Source of the DNA: CAWAPS01 sp963783945 | GTDB taxonomy: Bacteria > Actinomycetota > Acidimicrobiia > Acidimicrobiales > Palsa-688 | Direction of reading: 5' to 3' | Assembly: GCA_963783945.1 (NCBI GenBank) | Contig: CAWAPS010000019.1 | Span: forward strand, 186,001-250,000 | DNA length: 64,000 nucleotides | Shown: positions 1 to 9,001 of the stretch, in pieces | Layout: the number at the start of each line of letters is the position of its first letter | Position numbering within the stretch: the stretch's first letter is position 1 | Notes under the pieces: generated by a model | Told to the model about the DNA's origin: nothing | What the model saw: the letters and a program-made list of their open reading frames with translations, nothing else | The model's database searches: none | Position numbers and translations under genes: made by a program

Positions 1-248
1 AGCTCCTCGAAGTACCCGGGGTCTGTTTCCACCGCGGCTGAAGGGTAACATCGGACCTGATGGAGCCTGCTCAGATCGGGCGGCAGGCGGGGGCAGAGCC
101 GACGGAACCCGACCCGCTGGAACTCGATGGCGCCTATGGGTCCACCGGGGGCCGGGGCGCGCCCGCTCCGGGGCCGGCAGTAGCGCCCGCGGACCGGCGC
201 TCCACCATGGGAGGACGCACCCAGTCCGCCATCAGAGCGGTGACCCCC

Positions 249-1229
249 ATGAGTCCCGTCGGCGCGGATGCGACGACCGACTCGGCTCCCGTCGATCTGG
301 ACGCGGCCGAGCAGTTCGGGCGGGCCCTGCTCCACAATCTGGGCCAGGTCCTGCTGGGATCCGAGGGCGTTCTGACCGCGGCGGCGGTGGCCGCGATGTC
401 CGGGGGCCATCTGCTCATCGAGGACGTGCCCGGTGTAGGCAAGACGGTGCTGGCGCGGAGCCTGGCCATTTCCCTGGGGTCGGAGCTGTCCCGGGTACAG
501 GGCCACGCCGACCTCCTCCCCTCTGATGTCACCGGGGTGTCGGTCTTTCTCCCCGACACGAGCAGCTGGGAGTTCCGGCCCGGTCCGGTGTTCTCCCACG
601 TGGTCCTCGTAGACGAGCTCAACCGGACGCCGCCCCGCACCCAGTCGGCCCTGCTCGAGGCCATGGAGGAGGGACAGGTCACCGTCGATGGCGAGTCGTG
701 GATCCTGCCCCGCCCCCACATGGTCATCGCCACCCAGAATCCTCTGTCGCAGCGGGGCACCTATCCGCTCGTGGAGAGTCAGCTGGACCGATTCGCCATC
801 GCCACCTCGGTCGGATACCCCGACGCCGCCAACGAGTCGCAGCTCGTGCTTCACCACGGAGGGAAGTTCGCCCTCGAAAGCCTGACCCCGGTCGGCACGG
901 CCGAGACCTGGTCGCAGGCTCAACGGGCCACGGAGTCGGTCCCCGTGGCCACTCCGGTCGCCGAGTACGCGGTCGCGCTGTGCCGGGCCACCCGGGTGGC
1001 GCCGGGTGTGGTGCTCGGCGCCAGCCCCCGTTCGGCCATTCTCCTGGTGCGCTCGGCCCAGGCCCACGCCTTGCTGTCGGGCCGGGACTTCGTCGCCCCG
1101 GGCGACGTAAAAGCAGTGGCGGCAGCGTGCCTGGCCCATCGACTGGTCATGTCCGACGGTGAGGGATCGCAGCGGGCGGCCCAGGTGATCGCCCACGCCC
1201 TGGAGACGACCCCGTCGCCCAGACCATGA
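249..1229 (+). CDS. MoxR-family AAA+ ATPase
   Basis: This is a cytoplasmic AAA+ ATPase of the MoxR type, a family thought to act as a chaperone for the maturation of membrane or secreted partner proteins. The protein shows Walker A (EDVPGVGKTVLARSLA), Walker B (VVLVDELNRTPP), the ATQNP sensor-1 segment and the C-terminal lid. The frame is open from position 60, but the first 63 residues are Pro/Gly/Arg-rich and unlike the family. The ATG at 249 gives 326 aa, the usual MoxR length. Its stop overlaps the next start (ATGA at 1226), so it is translationally coupled to the DUF58 gene. MoxR, DUF58 and transglutaminase genes in a row are a well-known conserved set. The family call is secure; the start is less so (207 is another option). 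Confidence 0.93.
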   Translation: MSPVGADATTDSAPVDLDAAEQFGRALLHNLGQVLLGSEGVLTAAAVAAMSGGHLLIEDVPGVGKTVLARSLAISLGSELSRVQGHADLLPSDVTGVSVFLPDTSSWEFRPGPVFSHVVLVDELNRTPPRTQSALLEAMEEGQVTVDGESWILPRPHMVIATQNPLSQRGTYPLVESQLDRFAIATSVGYPDAANESQLVLHHGGKFALESLTPVGTAETWSQAQRATESVPVATPVAEYAVALCRATRVAPGVVLGASPRSAILLVRSAQAHALLSGRDFVAPGDVKAVAAACLAHRLVMSDGEGSQRAAQVIAHALETTPSPRP

Positions 1230-2263
1230 GCCCCCTCGCCACCGGGCCCAACGGGAGCGCCCCCACGGTGAAGGCCGGCTCGATACGACCGGCCCGGCCG
1301 TTCTCGCCGATCCCGGTCTGTGTCGCCGTCCTCGGCACATGGTGGCTGGTGGCCCACAACAGCGGGGCCGGTTGGGTACAGGCTCTGGGCGACGTGGTGT
1401 TCGGCGTCTTGCTCATCGGGCTGGCCGGACCAGCGATCGCCCTGGCCCGGACGAAGATCAGAATCACGTGGGCCCCGGTCGACGCCTCGGCCGGCGATCC
1501 GGTCGAGGTGCAGGTGTCGGCGTCCACCCGGGTTCGGGTGCGGGTGAAGGACCCGTTGAAAGGCGAGGGCTTCGTCGGCCCGGCCCGCGGCCGGGGACCC
1601 AATCGAAGAAGCGTCGATCCGTTGATACTCGAACCTCGGTGGCGCGGGGTGCACGAACGTCTGACCTTCGACGTCGCCAGCGCCGCACCGTTCGGCCTTC
1701 AGTGGTGGTCGCGCCCCGTGGTCGTCGCCCTGCCGGCCCCGCTGCACGTGGCCCCCCGGCGGGGTGATCCCGTGCCTTTCGACCGTTTGATCGACGAGCT
1801 GGCCGGTGACGGCGGGCGGAGGGTGCCCGGCCAGAACGGTGAGATGAGAGGGGCCAGGGCGTATCGGCCGGGCGACAGCCGCCGGCACGTCCACTGGCCG
1901 GCGTCGGCGCACGCCAGGGAGCTCATGGTGAGGGAGATGGAGGCGCCGGTCGCCGATCCCGTCACCGTGACCGTCACCCTGCCGCCCGACCCCGACCAGG
2001 CCGAGCGGGTGGCCGAGCGAGCCCTCGGAACCGTGCTCCGCCTCATGGAGCGAGGGGTGGAGGTGACGCTGGCCACCACCGAGGCTTCCGGGCCGGTGCG
2101 GGCCGAGGTCGCCGATCGCCGGGCGGCCGGCCGGCGGCTGGCCCGGGCCGTCTCCGGGCCCGGCCGGGACCAGAGCGAAATGGTGGGCCGTAGGCCGATC
2201 GGGCCGAGCGGGCCGAACCCCCCGACTTCCGCCGCGCCCATGGCCATCGAAGTAAGCCGATGA
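1226..2263 (+). CDS. DUF58 domain-containing membrane-associated protein
   Basis: A 345-aa protein of the DUF58 family, which has a von Willebrand factor A-like fold and is almost always encoded next to moxR. Two hydrophobic segments near residues 30-75 suggest membrane anchoring. The family hallmark, an Arg/Tyr-Pro-Gly-Asp segment followed by His-Trp, is visible as ARAYRPGDSRRHVHWPASA in the second half. It starts four bases inside moxR and is followed after 4 bp by the GTG of the transglutaminase gene, so all three are one transcription unit. The exact biochemical role of DUF58 proteins is not established. Confidence 0.9.
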   Translation: MSPLATGPNGSAPTVKAGSIRPARPFSPIPVCVAVLGTWWLVAHNSGAGWVQALGDVVFGVLLIGLAGPAIALARTKIRITWAPVDASAGDPVEVQVSASTRVRVRVKDPLKGEGFVGPARGRGPNRRSVDPLILEPRWRGVHERLTFDVASAAPFGLQWWSRPVVVALPAPLHVAPRRGDPVPFDRLIDELAGDGGRRVPGQNGEMRGARAYRPGDSRRHVHWPASAHARELMVREMEAPVADPVTVTVTLPPDPDQAERVAERALGTVLRLMERGVEVTLATTEASGPVRAEVADRRAAGRRLARAVSGPGRDQSEMVGRRPIGPSGPNPPTSAAPMAIEVSR

Positions 2264-2267
2264 GCGG

Positions 2268-4371
2268 GTGAGGCTGCTCGAGGCCATCCGCCGGGCCAAC
2301 CAGCCCGGCGTGCCTGAGGACTCGATCCGGCTGAGGGTGGCCTGCACCGGCGCGGTGCTGGTGGCCCTGGCCGCCTGCTCGTCTCAGGGGGAGATATCGC
2401 GGCTCTCGGCTGTCATCGCGGGAGCGCTCGCGGTGTGCGGCATGGTGTTCTCGTACGTCACCCGGGCCCGGCCGCCGGCATGGATCAAGATGTTGGTGGC
2501 AGCCGGGGCGGTCTCGGTCCTGGTCTGGTTCTTCCACCAGGTGAGCACCCTCGGGGTGGCGGACATCGCGAGCGTGGAGACTCCACTCACCGCCCTGTTC
2601 GCCTGGATTCAGGTCGCCCATTCCTTCCACGTGCCATCACGGCGGGACCTGGTCTTCTCGCTCGGCGGGGCGGCCGGGCTGATGGCCGTGGGCGCGGCCC
2701 AGGCCATAGACCTCGAGTTCGCGCTTTACGTGCTGCCGTGGCTGGCTTTCTCCTTGTGGGCTCTCGTGGAGATGTGGGCCTCGGCCAGCGGAGGCGGCCG
2801 GATTTCGACCCGCGCCCTCGGGGCGGCGCTGGCGGGGATCGGGGTGCTGACAGCCATCGTCTTTCTCCTCCTGCCGGCGCCGACGGTTGCCATCCGGGTG
2901 GCGTTTCAGGCTCAGGCCGGTGCCGGGGGCACGGTCAGCCGGCCCGGCGGGCTGGCCGGAGACTCCGGCAGCCCGGCCGAGCTTTCCCGGCCGGGGAGCC
3001 CGGCGAGGAAAGATCGGCGTCGGTGGTTATCTCGGCTTTGCCGGCCGGCTCGATACCGCCGTTCGGGGCAAGCTCGGGCGGACCGTCGTCATGCGGGTGC
3101 GGGCCCAGCGGCCGTCGTACTGGGTCGGCGAGACCTACGACCGCTGGGACGGCCAGAGCTGGACGTCCACGCAGCAAAGCGTGCAGATCCTGCAGGCGGG
3201 GTCCCCCTTCGTCCTGCCCGTCGCCGATGGCAACATCTCGGGCGGCCAATCCGACCTGCAAACGTTCTATGTGACGACCTCGACCCCGGACCTGGTGTTC
3301 CACGCCGAGAGTGCCTCCCAGGTATGGCTGCCGACGAACTCGGCCTTCTACTACGCAGACGGAACCGTGGTCTCACCCATCGGACTCGGGCGCGGCACGA
3401 TCTATACCGTCGAATCCCAGGTGACCACGGCCAGCCCGGCCGAACTCCGCCAGGACCCGGCGGGAAAACTTTCCCCCGATCAGCAGCATCTGTACACCGA
3501 GTTGCCCCACCCCTACCCGGCGGTGGCGGCGCTGGCCGGATCGATCACCGCCGGCGACACCACCCCTTACGCCAAAATCGAGTCCCTAATCGCCTGGATG
3601 GGAGCCAACACCCGTTACTCGACCGACATCCCGCCGCTGCCGGCGGGCGAGGACACGGTCAACGAGTTCCTGTTCGGGAACCGGACGGGGTACTGCGAGC
3701 AGATATCCACCTCTCTCGCCGTCATGCTGCGGACCCTCGGGATTCCCGCCCGCGAAACCGTCGGCTACGTACCCGGCCCGTACAACCCGGTGACCGACCT
3801 CTACGACGTCCAGGCCCGGGACGCCCACGCGTGGGTGCAGGTCTGGTTTCCGGGGTACGGCTGGCAGAGCTTCGACCCTACAGCGGTGGTCCCCGACGCC
3901 AACCCCTCACCGGGCGCCACGGCCCTCGGGGACGTGGGCCGGGCCCTCGGCCGCATTCCTTTCGTGCCCGTGTCCGTCGTGCTCGCGGTAGCCGCAGCCG
4001 TCGTGGCCACCTTGCGCTGGCGCCGCCGCCGCCCGGCCACATGGGCGGGGCACATCGCTCGCCGCATGGAACGGGCCGGCCGGCGAGCCGGGCGGATCCG
4101 AGGTGTCGGCGAGACCATCGGTGAATACGGGGCCGCCCTCGACGATCTGTCCGGAGGACCACCGGGCATCTGGCGCCGGTTGGGCGAGGCGGTGGAGGCC
4201 AGCGTCTACGGGGGCCGCGAACCCGATTACGACGCTCAGCGCCTCATGCTCGCTCAGGCCCGCCGTAGCCGCGTCCCCCGGCGAAGACCGGTCAAATCAC
4301 CCGAGCGAGTCGAGTCCGTCGAGTCAGCCCACTCGGCGGAGTCCGTCGAGTCCGTCGGATCTGTGCATTAG
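2268..4371 (+). CDS. TgpA-like transglutaminase membrane protein, frameshifted
   Basis: The N-terminal part (frame starting at GTG 2268) encodes several membrane helices of the TgpA/DUF3488 type up to about residue 210. The C-terminal part, in the next frame and running to 4371, carries the transglutaminase-like core: Cys in NRTGYCEQISTSLAVMLRTL, His in RDAHAWVQVWFPGYG and Asp in SFDPTA, followed by another membrane helix and a basic tail. The two halves join only if one extra base is removed near 2985-3010. Downstream the coding frame is 2887-4371; upstream it is lost after about 3000. The last 20 residues are a low-complexity VES/AES repeat, and the stop codon lies inside palindromic element R3. 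Either a sequencing error or a disabled gene; both halves look well conserved. Confidence 0.8.
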
Positions 4372-4516
4372 GGGCTGCGAAAAAACAAGCTAAACAGAGA
4401 GAAGGAGGCGGCGGATGCTGTCATTCCACTCGCCGCCTATGCCCCAACGATCTCTTGCTCAGCAGCATCCGTCGCCTCCTTCTCTTGCGCGAAGCTTGTT
4501 TTTTCGCAGCCGCTTA
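4368..4516. repeat. Palindromic element R3 (MITE-like, 149 bp)
   Basis: The outer arms 4368-4391 and 4493-4516 are inverted repeats that match at 22 of 24 positions and begin TTAGGGGCTGCG. A second pair of arms, 4398-4420 and 4463-4485, matches at 22 of 23. The whole unit could fold into one long hairpin with a loop of about 42 bases. The TAG stop of the transglutaminase gene (4369-4371) is formed by the left end of the element. The ends resemble those of element family R1 (TTAGGG start, AAACAA motif). No open reading frame of note lies inside. It could act as a terminator or be a non-autonomous mobile element. Confidence 0.75.
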
Positions 4517-4572
4517 GGGGCAAAACGGGAACTTGCCGGGAACCATTGGTCGAGCTCCGGCGTGGATGAGTC

Positions 4573-5298
4573 GTGGAGTTAGAGCGCGACAAAAGACCAT
4601 CGCCGGGCGCGGTCATCCGCCGGCGCTGGTATGTGGTCCTGGCGGCAGCCATAGTCCTGGCCGGTTGCGGCTCATCGCAAAAGACCAGCAGCCCGCCCGT
4701 CACCCCGTCGACCACGGCAACGACCGCCACCACGGCCGCCCCGCCCTCGACGCCCGCGACGACGTCCTCCACCCCGGCAGGGTCAGCGTCGACGCTTCCG
4801 AACTCCGGCGGGTCGACGTCGCCTACCTCGCCGGCTCCGCCGTCCGGTCCGGCCCCGACCACCACTATCCCTCCGGCGGACGTGCCCCTGTGCTCCACCG
4901 CCCAGCTGGCGGGCAGCCTCGGCCAGCCCAACGGGGCGGCGGGGACCATCTACTACCAGCTCGCTCTGCGCAACACCGGGCACGGGGCGTGCTTCGTGCA
5001 GGGCTACCCGGGGGTGTCGTTTGTGGCTGGAAGTGACGGCCACCAGGTCGGGGCGGCCGCGACCCGGGTCCCCGGCAACGCCTTGCGGGTCGTGCTGCAC
5101 CCCGGACAGTCGGCATCGTCGACCCTTGGCATTGTCGACGCCAAGAACTACCCCCCGTCCTGCGGCTGGACGGCGGTTGTCGGATTGCGGGTGTACCCGC
5201 CCGATCAGACAGCTGCCCTGTTCGTCCCGCACAACGACGTGGCGTGTTCCAGTACCAAGGACGTGACTCTGAAGGTGGAGCCTCTCGGCGCCGGCTGA
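4573..5298 (+). CDS. DUF4232 domain lipoprotein
   Basis: A 241-aa exported lipoprotein. The N-terminus has a basic n-region (IRRRW), a hydrophobic stretch and a lipobox ending LAGC, so Cys at about residue 34 should be lipidated. A Ser/Thr/Pro-rich linker of about 65 residues follows, then a C-terminal domain of about 140 residues of the DUF4232 type, with the family pattern of an aliphatic strand, N-x-G, G-Y-P-G and paired cysteines. The start is GTG at 4573; a later GTG would remove the basic n-region. Function unknown; such proteins are common on actinobacterial surfaces. It converges on the dioxygenase gene. Confidence 0.82.
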   Translation: MELERDKRPSPGAVIRRRWYVVLAAAIVLAGCGSSQKTSSPPVTPSTTATTATTAAPPSTPATTSSTPAGSASTLPNSGGSTSPTSPAPPSGPAPTTTIPPADVPLCSTAQLAGSLGQPNGAAGTIYYQLALRNTGHGACFVQGYPGVSFVAGSDGHQVGAAATRVPGNALRVVLHPGQSASSTLGIVDAKNYPPSCGWTAVVGLRVYPPDQTAALFVPHNDVACSSTKDVTLKVEPLGAG

Positions 5299-5312
5299 CG
5301 TGAGCGGATGGG

Positions 5313-6176
5313 TCAGATGTTGGTCTCGTCGGCGGGCACGTGGGGCAACGCGGGAGGCCCGCCTTCGCCCCCCACGTCCAGCCGGGGGCAGCCGACGGTG
5401 TAGGACGTCATCGAGAGCGAGCCCATGGAGCAACCCTCGGTCAGCACTTCGGCTGGTTCCGCTCCGGCTGCAGCCAGCCCGGCCACATAAAGCAGCGGGA
5501 TGAAATGGTCGGGCGTCGGCGCCGCCATCCCGAATTCAGGATGATCCTCGAGTGAAGCCAGGCGGGACGGATCATGGACCATCAGGTCCCTGGCCATCTG
5601 GTCGAACGAGCGGGCCCAGTCGAAACCGCTGTCGGGTCGCGACCAGTCGATCAGGCCCAGGTTATGAACCACGTTGCCGCTCCCGACAATCAACACTCCG
5701 CGGTCGCGCAGGGGCGCCAGCCTGGCGCCGAGCTCGAAGTGGTAGTCCAGCGGTTGCACGGCATTGATCGAAAGCTGCAAAACGGGAAGGTCGGCATCGG
5801 GGAACGCATGCACCAGGACGGACCAGGTCCCGTGGTCGAGGCCCCAGCTGTCTCTATCGAGACCGACCCACGTGGGCTTCGCCAGATCGGCGATCTCCTC
5901 GGCCAGCTCCGGATCCCCGGGGGCCGGATAGGAGACGGCGAACAGCTCTTCGGGGAATCCGTAGAAATCGTGGATCGTCTTCGGCCAGGCCATGGCTGTG
6001 ACCGCAGACGCGTTGATGTACCAGTGGGCCGAAACCACCAAGATCGCCCTCGGCCGGCCCACGCTGGCCCCAAACGCCGTCCAGGCCTCGGTGTAGCGGT
6101 TGTGATCGATGGCGTTCATCGGGGTGCCGTGTCCGAAGAACGCGGCGGGCATCAATTTCTTTCTTGACGTGGTCAT
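5313..6176 (-). CDS. LigB-type extradiol ring-cleavage dioxygenase (DODA/YgiD family)
   Basis: A 287-aa class III extradiol dioxygenase, the family of E. coli YgiD and plant 4,5-DOPA dioxygenase, which use a non-haem metal to open catechol rings. Likely metal-binding and catalytic histidines are visible in FFGHGTPMNAI, VVSAHWYI and LDHGTWSVL, plus GSGNVVHNL in the second half. The length is typical. The physiological substrate cannot be read from the sequence. An upstream hairpin (6224-6259) separates it from the serine hydrolase gene on the same strand. Confidence 0.9.
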   Translation of the reverse strand: MTTSRKKLMPAAFFGHGTPMNAIDHNRYTEAWTAFGASVGRPRAILVVSAHWYINASAVTAMAWPKTIHDFYGFPEELFAVSYPAPGDPELAEEIADLAKPTWVGLDRDSWGLDHGTWSVLVHAFPDADLPVLQLSINAVQPLDYHFELGARLAPLRDRGVLIVGSGNVVHNLGLIDWSRPDSGFDWARSFDQMARDLMVHDPSRLASLEDHPEFGMAAPTPDHFIPLLYVAGLAAAGAEPAEVLTEGCSMGSLSMTSYTVGCPRLDVGGEGGPPALPHVPADETNI

Positions 6177-6223
6177 CTCGGCACCGCTGGCGACAGTACC
6201 GCAGCGACTGACCGCCCCCGCGA

Positions 6224-6259
6224 GACGGCGTGCCCGGGACGTTTACCGGGCACGCCGTC
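6224..6259. terminator. Perfect 14-bp-arm hairpin, likely terminator
   Basis: The arms 6224-6237 and 6246-6259 are perfectly complementary (GACGGCGTGCCCGG), with an 8-nt loop. It lies 124 bp downstream of the stop of the minus-strand serine hydrolase and upstream of the dioxygenase start. There is no T-run, so if it terminates transcription it would be of the U-poor type reported in high-GC actinobacteria. Confidence 0.6.
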
Positions 6260-6382
6260 CCCTTCGCTCCAAGCAATGGCCGGGGGAAGCCAGCAGTGAA
6301 GCGGCGATACCACGTTAGGCGCTGGCTGCATTGTGAGAAAGCCCCAGTTTGCTAATCCCTTGTTAATAAGTCCGATCGGCCA

Positions 6383-7570
6383 TCAGTCGCCGATGGCGGC
6401 GTACGCCCCGGCCATGAAGTCGAGAGCAATGGCGGGGGGTCGGGGTGACGTCCACGCCGCGTTCGTCAGCAGCAGGGTCACCATGTGCTCCGAAGGATCG
6501 TTGCGCCAAATGGAGCCGAGGCCGCCATCCCACCCGTACTGACCCACAGGGGCGGCCGGAGAATCACGCCTGGTGACGACGCCGACACAAAAGCCCCAAC
6601 CGCGGCCATCGAAGTCATCAGGAAAGAAACCTGATATGGACTTCTGTTCGGGCGTCAAGTGGTCGGCCGTCATGGTCTCGACCGAGGGCCGCGACAATAT
6701 GGGATGGCCGTAGCGAAGCAGCATGTCGGCGAACGCCAGGAAATCCTCCGCGGTCGAAACCAGCCCCGCTCCTCCTGACGGAAACGCCGGCGGCTTGCTC
6801 CACTGCCCCCCGGGCTCGTCGAAGACGTCGAGGCGGCCGGTCCGGGGGTCGGCGGCGTAGGACGTGACCAGGCGGTCCTGGTCGGGTGGGGGTACCGAGA
6901 AGGCCGTGTCTTTCATGCCGAGCGGTTCGAAAATGCGCTCGCGCAAGAACCGCTCGAACGGCTGACCGCTCACTCGTGACACGAGCACGCCGAGCACGTC
7001 GGCGCCGGTGTGGTAGAGCCAGCGCTCGCCCGGCTGGGACATGAGCGGCAAAGTGGCGAAGCGCCTCATCCACTCGTCCGGCTCGGGGGGAACGGAGGGC
7101 TGGGGCGGTCCGACGCTGAGCCCGAGCAGAGCGGCGGCGTCGTTCACCGGACAGGCGCCGAAGTACCCGCCGAAGCCCATGCGGAAGGTGAGCAGGTCCC
7201 GGACCGTGATCGGGCGGTTGGCCGGGACGGTGTCGTCCACCGGGCCGTCGATGCGCCTCACGACCACCCGATCCGCCAGCTCCGGCAGCCAGCGGTCGAC
7301 GGGATCGTCGAGGCGCAAACTGCACTCCTCCAACAGGATGAGGGTGGCCACCCCGGTGATGGGCTTGGTCATGGACGAGATGCGGAAAATGGTGTCTGGG
7401 CGCACGGGTGTGCGCCCGCCGAGGTCGCTGAAGCCCAGGGCCTCGATGTGGACCTCGCCGCGCCGGCTTACGGCCGAGACCACACCGGGTGCCTCGCCGG
7501 CCTCCACGTGGCCGGTGAGCACGTCGTGCAGCCGGCCCAGGCGATCCCTGGAGAGATTGGCGTCGGACAT
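6383..7570 (-). CDS. Beta-lactamase family serine hydrolase (class C-like)
   Basis: A 395-aa serine hydrolase of the beta-lactamase/penicillin-binding protein C family, which includes esterases and D-amino-acid peptidases. The nucleophile motif SxxK is seen as ISSMTKPITG at about residue 67, and a Tyr-centred motif as WLYHTGADVLGVL at about residue 185. A typical C-terminal segment with YGWDGGLGS follows. No signal peptide is apparent, so it is probably cytoplasmic, which favours an esterase over a cell-wall enzyme. The substrate is not determinable. Confidence 0.9.
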   Translation of the reverse strand: MSDANLSRDRLGRLHDVLTGHVEAGEAPGVVSAVSRRGEVHIEALGFSDLGGRTPVRPDTIFRISSMTKPITGVATLILLEECSLRLDDPVDRWLPELADRVVVRRIDGPVDDTVPANRPITVRDLLTFRMGFGGYFGACPVNDAAALLGLSVGPPQPSVPPEPDEWMRRFATLPLMSQPGERWLYHTGADVLGVLVSRVSGQPFERFLRERIFEPLGMKDTAFSVPPPDQDRLVTSYAADPRTGRLDVFDEPGGQWSKPPAFPSGGAGLVSTAEDFLAFADMLLRYGHPILSRPSVETMTADHLTPEQKSISGFFPDDFDGRGWGFCVGVVTRRDSPAAPVGQYGWDGGLGSIWRNDPSEHMVTLLLTNAAWTSPRPPAIALDFMAGAYAAIGD

Positions 7571-7672
7571 ATCAGCTACGACGGTCGCCGCCGCCGGGAC
7601 TCATCGGCATCCGCGGTCGGCCGCCTCTGCGGTCACGCCGGTTTGCCGGTTTTAACGGCATGTGGTGGGAAG

Positions 7673-7759
7673 TTTCTCGCAGCACTTTCGTTTTCTCGTA
7701 GTAAGAACGCACGTATACCGTGCAATTTCACACCGAGAATGCAAGAGGGCTACCAGAAA
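7673..7759. repeat. Palindromic element R2, copy A (87 bp)
   Basis: One of three ungapped 87-bp copies (others 33058-33144 and 50297-50383). The element starts TTTCTCG, repeats TTTTCTCGTAG inside, has a central near-palindrome GCACGTATACCGTGC followed by CAATTTC, then CACCGAGAA, and ends CAGAAA. This copy is the most degenerate at its outer arms. It sits in the 301-bp gap between the serine hydrolase start and the small membrane protein; nothing else is recognisable in that gap. Confidence 0.7.
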
Positions 7760-7871
7760 ACGACCAAGCGGGCCGTCACGGCGGAAGAAGCTCGTCGGTC
7801 GGCCGCGTTGGCCGCTCCGACCGATCGACCAAAGCCCGGCCCACCCCCGCCGCGGGTAGGGCAACGGGCGA

Positions 7872-8204
7872 ATGTACAGTTACGGCGTGGCTCACACGCT
7901 GGACGCGACGGCAATCGACCTGACCGATGGACCCGACCCTTACGAGCCGGAGATCAGCGACGAGGAGCTGACCGCGCTGGCTCTGGCTGCCGATGCCGAC
8001 CAGCCCCTCGACCCCGATGCCGTCCCGTTGATGACGCAGCCGGCTGAGTCGCTCAGCCTGCTCCCCGGGTGGTACATGCCCCCGGTGATGGCGGGCGCCG
8101 GCAAGCGGTGGCGGGTCCCGGTGGTCCTGGTGATAGTGGCGGCGTTCCTTCTCGTAGACGCGTTCGGCCTCTGCATCACGTACGGTCAGTTGATCGCGGC
8201 CTGA
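7872..8204 (+). CDS. Small acidic protein with C-terminal membrane helix
   Basis: A 110-aa protein with an acidic N-terminal half (many Asp/Glu, PYEPEISDEELTALALA), then a single hydrophobic helix (VPVVLVIVAAFLLVDAFGL) near the C-terminus after a basic GKRWR. Predicted topology is a tail-anchored membrane protein. I do not recognise the family. The stop codon region is followed by four 11-bp direct repeats (about 8200-8243). Confidence 0.6.
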   Translation: MYSYGVAHTLDATAIDLTDGPDPYEPEISDEELTALALAADADQPLDPDAVPLMTQPAESLSLLPGWYMPPVMAGAGKRWRVPVVLVIVAAFLLVDAFGLCITYGQLIAA

Positions 8205-8243
8205 TCGCAACCTGATGGCGGCCTGATGGCGGCCTGACCGCCG
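8200..8243. repeat. 11-bp tandem repeat, about 4 units
   Basis: Units of the form CCTGATGGCGG begin at 8200, 8211, 8222 and 8233; the two central ones are identical and the outer ones diverged. The first unit contains the stop codon of the preceding gene. Probably slippage-derived. Confidence 0.6.
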
Positions 8244-8309
8244 GCGAAAGCGCCGCACCCACCAACAAGAGCGGAACGGCTGAATCGCCGGCGGCCGGGC
8301 CCGACCGCA

Positions 8310-8855
8310 CTAGGACTTTTCCTGCTCCTTCTGGGCCTCCTTGGCATCCGCCTCGATGGCCTTCTCGTCCGCCTTCATCTCCTTGGCGGATACCTTCTCG
8401 GCCCGCTTCATGGCCCCTTCGATCTTGGCCTGCATGTCGCTTACGGCCACGACGATCAGCCCGGCCTGGCCGGCGTCGAGCTCCTCGCCGATCTCCTTGA
8501 GGTCACCGCGCCCCATGCCGGCCGCGGCGTGCCCGGCGACCGAACCGAGAATGGCGCCGCCCGCGGTGGTGCCGAGCAGCAGTCCCCCTCCGATGGCTGC
8601 GGCCGGAAACAGCACGATCACCAATCCGGTGGCCAGCCCGACCCCCCCTCCGAGCACGCCCCCGACCCTGGTCGGGGTTTCGTGCTTCTTGACGATCTTG
8701 ACCTTTCCGTTGTCCTTGCGCTCGATCACGGCCGCGTCATAAGCGTCGATGACGCCCGCCTCGGTATGAAGCATGTGCACCGCGTCGTAGTCGGCGAGCG
8801 CGTCGTCGACGTTGGCGTAGACGCCGGAGTAGGCAAAGAACGTGTCAATAGCCAC
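8310..8855 (-). CDS. DUF1269 family membrane protein
   Basis: A 181-aa protein of the DUF1269 family. It has an N-terminal alpha/beta region (residues 1-60), a glycine/alanine-rich hydrophobic hairpin (about 65-110, with GGGVGLATGLVIVLFP), a regulatory-like segment IGEELDAGQAGLIVVAVSD and a charged C-terminal coiled-coil tail rich in Lys/Glu. Such proteins are often encoded near stress genes and have no proven function. A good ribosome site (AGAAAGGA) precedes the start. Confidence 0.8.
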   Translation of the reverse strand: MAIDTFFAYSGVYANVDDALADYDAVHMLHTEAGVIDAYDAAVIERKDNGKVKIVKKHETPTRVGGVLGGGVGLATGLVIVLFPAAAIGGGLLLGTTAGGAILGSVAGHAAAGMGRGDLKEIGEELDAGQAGLIVVAVSDMQAKIEGAMKRAEKVSAKEMKADEKAIEADAKEAQKEQEKS

Positions 8856-9001
8856 TAGGGGGGTCCTTTCTTGTTATGGGGGTAGAGGTGGTCGACGCTG
8901 CAGGTGGCGCCGGGTGTCCTGACTCGGGCCACCACTGCGGACGGTAGCCCGAGCGTCCGCCATGATTCCAGGTCTGGGGGGACCAGCCGGACGATGCCCG
9001 G

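Noticed and set aside
920..2347. 475-aa minus-strand open frame opposite moxR and DUF58
   Set aside because: Arg/Gly/His-rich, no motif, and exactly antisense to two well-supported genes; typical of high-GC DNA.
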